Source: Blautia sp. SC05B48 (GTDB lineage Bacteria > Bacillota > Clostridia > Lachnospirales > Lachnospiraceae). From it: DNA of 64,000 bases. Positions 61,005-64,000 of this stretch are shown one piece after another. The notes beneath the pieces were generated by a model that had not been told where the DNA came from, ran no database searches, and worked only from the letters and a program-made list of their open reading frames with translations. The stretch spans positions 3,177,501-3,241,500 of the forward strand of contig NZ_CP040518.1 of the NCBI RefSeq assembly GCF_005848555.1, read 5' to 3'. The position numbers were made by a program, and so were the translations under genes. Positions within the stretch are counted from its first letter, which is position 1. The number at the start of each line of letters is the position of its first letter.

Positions 61005-62061
61005 ACAGATGCTGGAAGATTCCGTAAAAACAATCAGAAATGGAGAGATCGTACAGGGTACCGTCATCGATGTTAAAGATGATGAGATCATCCTGAATAT
61101 CGGCTATAAAGCAGACGGTATCATCACAAAGAACGAGTACACAAACGATTCAAGCGTTGTGCTTACAGACGTTGTTAAACCTGGCGATACCATGGAAGCA
61201 AAGGTTCTCAAAGTAAACGACGGAGAGGGACAGGTTACACTTACCTACAAACGTCTTGCAGCAGAGAAAGGCAACAAACGTCTTGAGGAGGCATTCGAGA
61301 ACCAGGAGGTTCTGAAGGCTCCTGTAACACAGGTACTTGACGGTGGTCTTTGTGTCAATGTTGAGGAAGCAAGAGTATTCATTCCTGCAAGCCTTGTATC
61401 TGACACATATGAGAAAGATCTTTCCAAATATGCAGATCAGGAGATCGAGTTCGTTATCACAGAGTTCAACCCAAGAAGACGCCGTATCATCGGTAACCGC
61501 AAACAGCTTCTTCTTGCTGAGAAAGCTGAGAAACAGAAAGAGCTTCTTGCTAAGATCAACGTAGGCGATAAAGTTGAGGGTGTTGTTAAGAATGTTACAG
61601 ATTTCGGTGCATTCATCGACCTCGGCGGAGCAGACGGACTTCTTCACATCTCTGAGATGTCCTGGGGCAGAGTAGAGAACCCGAAGAAGGTATTCAATGT
61701 AGGTGATAAAGTTACAGTTCTTATCAAAGATATCAACGGAGACAAGATCGCACTTTCCCTTAAATTCCCGGAGGAGAACCCATGGCTTACAGCTGCTGAG
61801 GACTTCGCAGTAGGAAACGTAGTAAAGGGCAAAGTTGCACGTATGACAGATTTTGGTGCATTTGTTGAGCTTGCACCTGGAGTAGATGCTCTTCTTCATG
61901 TATCTCAGATCTCCAGAGAGCACGTTGCGAAACCATCTGATGTACTTTCCATCGGTCAGGAGATCGAGGCTAAGGTTGTTGATTTCAATGGCGAAGACAG
62001 AAAGATCAGCCTCAGCATGAAAGCACTCGAGGATAATTCTGCAGAGCAGACAGAGGAGTAA
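60985..62061 (+). CDS. rpsA: Ribosomal protein S1-like protein with four S1 domains
   Basis: RNA-binding ribosome-associated protein, 358 aa. Four S1 (OB-fold) domains at about residues 17-88, 105-170, 190-260 and 275-345; the last two show GVVKNVTDFGAFIDLGG and GKVARMTDFGAFVELAPG. It is the four-domain form of Firmicutes rather than the six-domain S1 of proteobacteria. The start ATG 60985 has GGAGG 10 bases upstream inside ispH and lies 20 bases before the ispH stop. A strong terminator follows. Confidence 0.94.
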   Translation: MSELSFEQMLEDSVKTIRNGEIVQGTVIDVKDDEIILNIGYKADGIITKNEYTNDSSVVLTDVVKPGDTMEAKVLKVNDGEGQVTLTYKRLAAEKGNKRLEEAFENQEVLKAPVTQVLDGGLCVNVEEARVFIPASLVSDTYEKDLSKYADQEIEFVITEFNPRRRRIIGNRKQLLLAEKAEKQKELLAKINVGDKVEGVVKNVTDFGAFIDLGGADGLLHISEMSWGRVENPKKVFNVGDKVTVLIKDINGDKIALSLKFPEENPWLTAAEDFAVGNVVKGKVARMTDFGAFVELAPGVDALLHVSQISREHVAKPSDVLSIGQEIEAKVVDFNGEDRKISLSMKALEDNSAEQTEE

Positions 62062-62103
62062 TTTCTCAGAAGCTGTACAGCAGATGAATATTTTGAATTT
62101 CAG

Positions 62104-62137
62104 AGGCCGTCACATTTATTGTGACGGCCTTTTTTTG
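62104..62137 (+). terminator. Terminator of rpsA
   Basis: AGGCCGTCAC (62104-62113) and GTGACGGCCT (62121-62130) form a 10-bp stem followed by a T-run. Confidence 0.95.
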
Positions 62138-62160
62138 ATTGGAATTGCGTAACAGAGATA

Positions 62161-63180
62161 TTATTTAAGAACAGAAAGATAATATGGCAGGCAGTGTTTC
62201 AGATAGATTTTCTGTTTTAAAGGATCATGCAGAAAAGCTTCTGTTACAGGAAACCAGGTATAACAATTTTCCCTTTTGGCAGGTCTTCGGAGTTTTTTGT
62301 CCATGCAGGCACTTAAGGTTTTTGGTATGGCTGTGTCTTCCGAAGGGATGTAATCGTAATCCTTATAATTGGAATAATATTGCTTTAAACGTCCATTTTG
62401 AAGCTTCACAAGAAGACGGACACGGTTATTTCGTCCGAATATGTAGAATTCTTCACTATGATTTGAAAATTCAACAGGCAGATCGTAATGAGTTTTAATT
62501 GTAAAGACCAATTGATTGTCTTGAATTTCACAATCCAGTGCTTCGTAATCTTCATTGAAAAGAGCAAGATAGGATAGCATGGAGAATATTTTTCCAAGTC
62601 CAAGAAGATCTTCCTGATTGTGTCCCATAACGATCTCAGCAGCTTCCGGTTTCTTTCCGGAAGCGAATTGTTTGTAAAGACGGATGCAGGCACCTCCATC
62701 ACAGTAGTTTCGTTCAGTGATACCGAGGAATGATTCCATAGAAGGCTGATTCATCCGGGAAAGCTTCAAAAGTCCCTTGAGCGGCTTTAGTTCCCGGTAA
62801 AGGTCCAGCGAAGGCAGCTTTGTAAAAGGGGAAGAGAGTCCGTGGATCTGATATCGTGCATCCAGATAAGGCTGGTCAAAGCTGTCACCGTTATACTGGA
62901 TCGTACATGAAAAATCCTGAAGAAATACAGCAAATGCTTTCAGAAGTTCAGGTTCTTCCTCTTCGTTTTCAATCATCCACTGGTACATCTGCCAGTTATT
63001 TCCTTCGTAGGCTACAGCACCGATCAGATACAGAAAAGTGGAATTTCGTGATAGTCCTGTAGTTTCAATATCATAGAAAAGCGGTACAAAACGCTCTGAA
63101 AAGCTCTGGGTTTTAGTCAATTTTTTAACAGTCTCAAAGGCTGGAAACCCTTGTAAAATCGGCATTTTTTTAACGATCAT
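62161..63180 (-). CDS. Ribonuclease H-like exonuclease domain protein (YprB-like)
   Basis: Predicted nuclease of the DnaQ-like/YprB group, 339 aa. Acidic motifs of the DEDD type are visible: FYDIETTGL near residue 55, YNGDSFDQPYLDAR near 115 and HNQEDLLGL near 210. The C-terminal part (about 230-339) is unassigned. Start at the minus-strand ATG 63180 with AAAGGAG 9 bases before it; the longer frame to 63237 would begin inside the promoter. Convergent to rpsA. Substrate unknown. Confidence 0.85.
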   Translation of the reverse strand: MIVKKMPILQGFPAFETVKKLTKTQSFSERFVPLFYDIETTGLSRNSTFLYLIGAVAYEGNNWQMYQWMIENEEEEPELLKAFAVFLQDFSCTIQYNGDSFDQPYLDARYQIHGLSSPFTKLPSLDLYRELKPLKGLLKLSRMNQPSMESFLGITERNYCDGGACIRLYKQFASGKKPEAAEIVMGHNQEDLLGLGKIFSMLSYLALFNEDYEALDCEIQDNQLVFTIKTHYDLPVEFSNHSEEFYIFGRNNRVRLLVKLQNGRLKQYYSNYKDYDYIPSEDTAIPKTLSACMDKKLRRPAKRENCYTWFPVTEAFLHDPLKQKIYLKHCLPYYLSVLK

Positions 63181-63659
63181 GTTAATTTTCTCCTTTATGG
63201 ATTGTATCTGATTATACACAAAAAAACTGTTTTTCAATAGTGCAATTTAAAGTGAAATGAGTTATAGTTATTAGTAGAGTTGATGATAAAAAACAGGAAA
63301 TGGTACTGGATTTATGTGGGGATTGACAGTGGAAAAATGACTATTATCGCTTCATAAATTAGTCATTCATTTACAGCTTTTTATGAGCTGGTGAATATCT
63401 TCTACCGAAGTATATCACATGATCGTGTCTGGATTCAATCTTTCATACATATCCTGCTCAGAACAGAAGCTATTTTGTTGCTGTTCACTGGTAAAGTTTC
63501 GCGAGATGTTTTATGTGAGCGAAATATATCTTGTTTGTCTTGGATGAAATAAGAAAAGGAAAATCAGAAACACGGAATCAACTTTAAAAATGAGTATGTG
63601 CGCAACGCAGAAATACTATGTACATGTACTTGCAAAAAATAAAGGAGGAGATGAGATCT
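63181..63659. other. 479-base gap between divergent genes
   Basis: It holds the minus-strand yprB promoter and, on the plus strand, the leader of rnfC. A TTGACA at 63323-63328 has no good -10 at the right distance. GTACATGTAC near 63620 is a short palindrome. No gene, RNA or riboswitch is recognised. Confidence 0.5.
63211..63237 (-). promoter_or_regulatory. Minus-strand promoter of the yprB-like gene
   Basis: On the minus strand, TATAAT (63216-63211) is preceded by TTGAAA (63237-63232) with a short 15-base spacer. Confidence 0.5.
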
Positions 63660-64000
63660 ATGGCATTTTTAACCTTCAGGGGTGGTATCCATCCTAATGA
63701 CGGCAAAGATTTGTCAAAAAACTGTCCTGTCGAGAAGTATTTGCCGAAGGGAGATCTGGCAATTCTTGTTTCTCAGCACATCGGAGCTCCGGCCAAGCCG
63801 ATCGTAAAAAAAGGCGATCATGTGCTTGCAGGACAGAAAATCGCAGAAGCAGGAGGATTTGTTTCCGCACCGATACACTCGTCTGTATCAGGAACCGTAA
63901 AGGGAATTGAGAAACGTCTGACTGCAGTAGGCGCTATGGGTGATGCGATCATTATCGAGAATGACGGTCTGTATGAATCTGTGGAATATACGCCTGCTAC
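63660..64000 (+). CDS. rnfC: Electron transport complex subunit RnfC, N-terminal part (cut by window end)
   Basis: N-terminal 113 residues of RnfC, the NADH-binding soluble subunit of the Rnf complex that oxidises ferredoxin, reduces NAD+ and pumps Na+ or H+. The visible part shows TFRGGIHPNDGKDLSKNCP, PKGDLAILVSQHIGAPAKPIV and GDHVLAGQKIAEAGGFVSAPIHSSVSGTV, a barrel-sandwich domain typical of RnfC. AAAGGAGG stands 6-7 bases before the ATG at 63660. rnfD, G, E, A and B would be expected downstream. Confidence 0.93.
   Translation, partial: MAFLTFRGGIHPNDGKDLSKNCPVEKYLPKGDLAILVSQHIGAPAKPIVKKGDHVLAGQKIAEAGGFVSAPIHSSVSGTVKGIEKRLTAVGAMGDAIIIENDGLYESVEYTPA

Noticed and set aside
1-64000. Insertion sequences, prophage, integrase sites, tRNA and rRNA genes
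   Set aside because: No transposase, integrase or phage proteins and no cloverleaf or rRNA-like segments were recognised by eye; a tRNA or RNA-family scan would be the decisive check.

Overview
The window reads as a chromosomal segment of a Gram-positive, endospore-forming anaerobe of the Clostridia, most likely a Lachnospiraceae gut bacterium (Blautia/Dorea-like). The grounds are the gene families and their order (rex, nnr, alr-ndoA, yebC, tepA, spoIIIE/ftsK, rlmH), sporulation genes yqfC-yqfD in front of phoH-ybeY, HrcA/CIRCE control, anaerobic ferredoxin and sodium energy genes (NfnAB, a biotin-dependent decarboxylase cluster, the start of RnfC) and a SipW/TasA-type surface operon. The species assignment is inference. 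No tRNA, rRNA, insertion sequence, prophage or CRISPR array was seen.

Layout. 0-5.6 kb: Rex redox repressor, NAD(P)HX repair enzyme, alanine racemase, a MazF-type toxin with no visible antitoxin, YebC, and a ClpP-like protease. 5.7-8.1 kb: NfnA-NfnB, which links NADH, NADPH and ferredoxin. 8.2-14.1 kb: UppP, SpoIIIE/FtsK, RlmH, then a CIRCE-controlled groES overlapping a MATE transporter with no groEL. 14.3-21.0 kb: a complete peptide ABC transporter followed by an L-cysteine desulfidase-like protein. 21.0-30.5 kb: an overlapping run of RNA-related and housekeeping genes (NYN-LOTUS protein, dihydrouridine synthase, DUF2284, YqfC, YqfD, PhoH, YbeY), a DUF3048 protein, and proB/DUF896/5-FCL/proA.

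30.6-46 kb is the accessory, surface-related part. It holds a 1023-residue repeat-rich surface protein, a divergently transcribed ABC-2 exporter, a small NEAT-like protein, and an M14-peptidase relative whose zinc ligands are replaced. Next comes a five-gene operon of SipW signal peptidase, three TasA/CalY-like secreted proteins and a thioester-domain/Cna-B adhesin, followed by a double-GGDEF protein. This reads as a fibre or matrix-building locus beside a possible c-di-GMP enzyme.

46-64 kb: two D,D-carboxypeptidases flank a MoeA-like protein, a phosphoesterase, ScpA-ScpB and a zinc phospholipase C-like protein. A five-gene carboxyltransferase/decarboxylase cluster carries both the acyl-CoA (12S-type) and the pyruvate/oxaloacetate (5S-type) carboxyltransferases with a biotin carrier and a Na+-pump membrane part. 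Then come an HI0933-type flavoprotein, cmk, ispH overlapping rpsA, a YprB-like exonuclease on the minus strand, and RnfC cut by the window end.

Recurring signals: many genes overlap by 4 bases (ATGA or TTGA); several sigma-A promoters have 17-base spacers; and at two places the 3' arm of a terminator hairpin is also the Shine-Dalgarno sequence of the next gene, at the same spacing.
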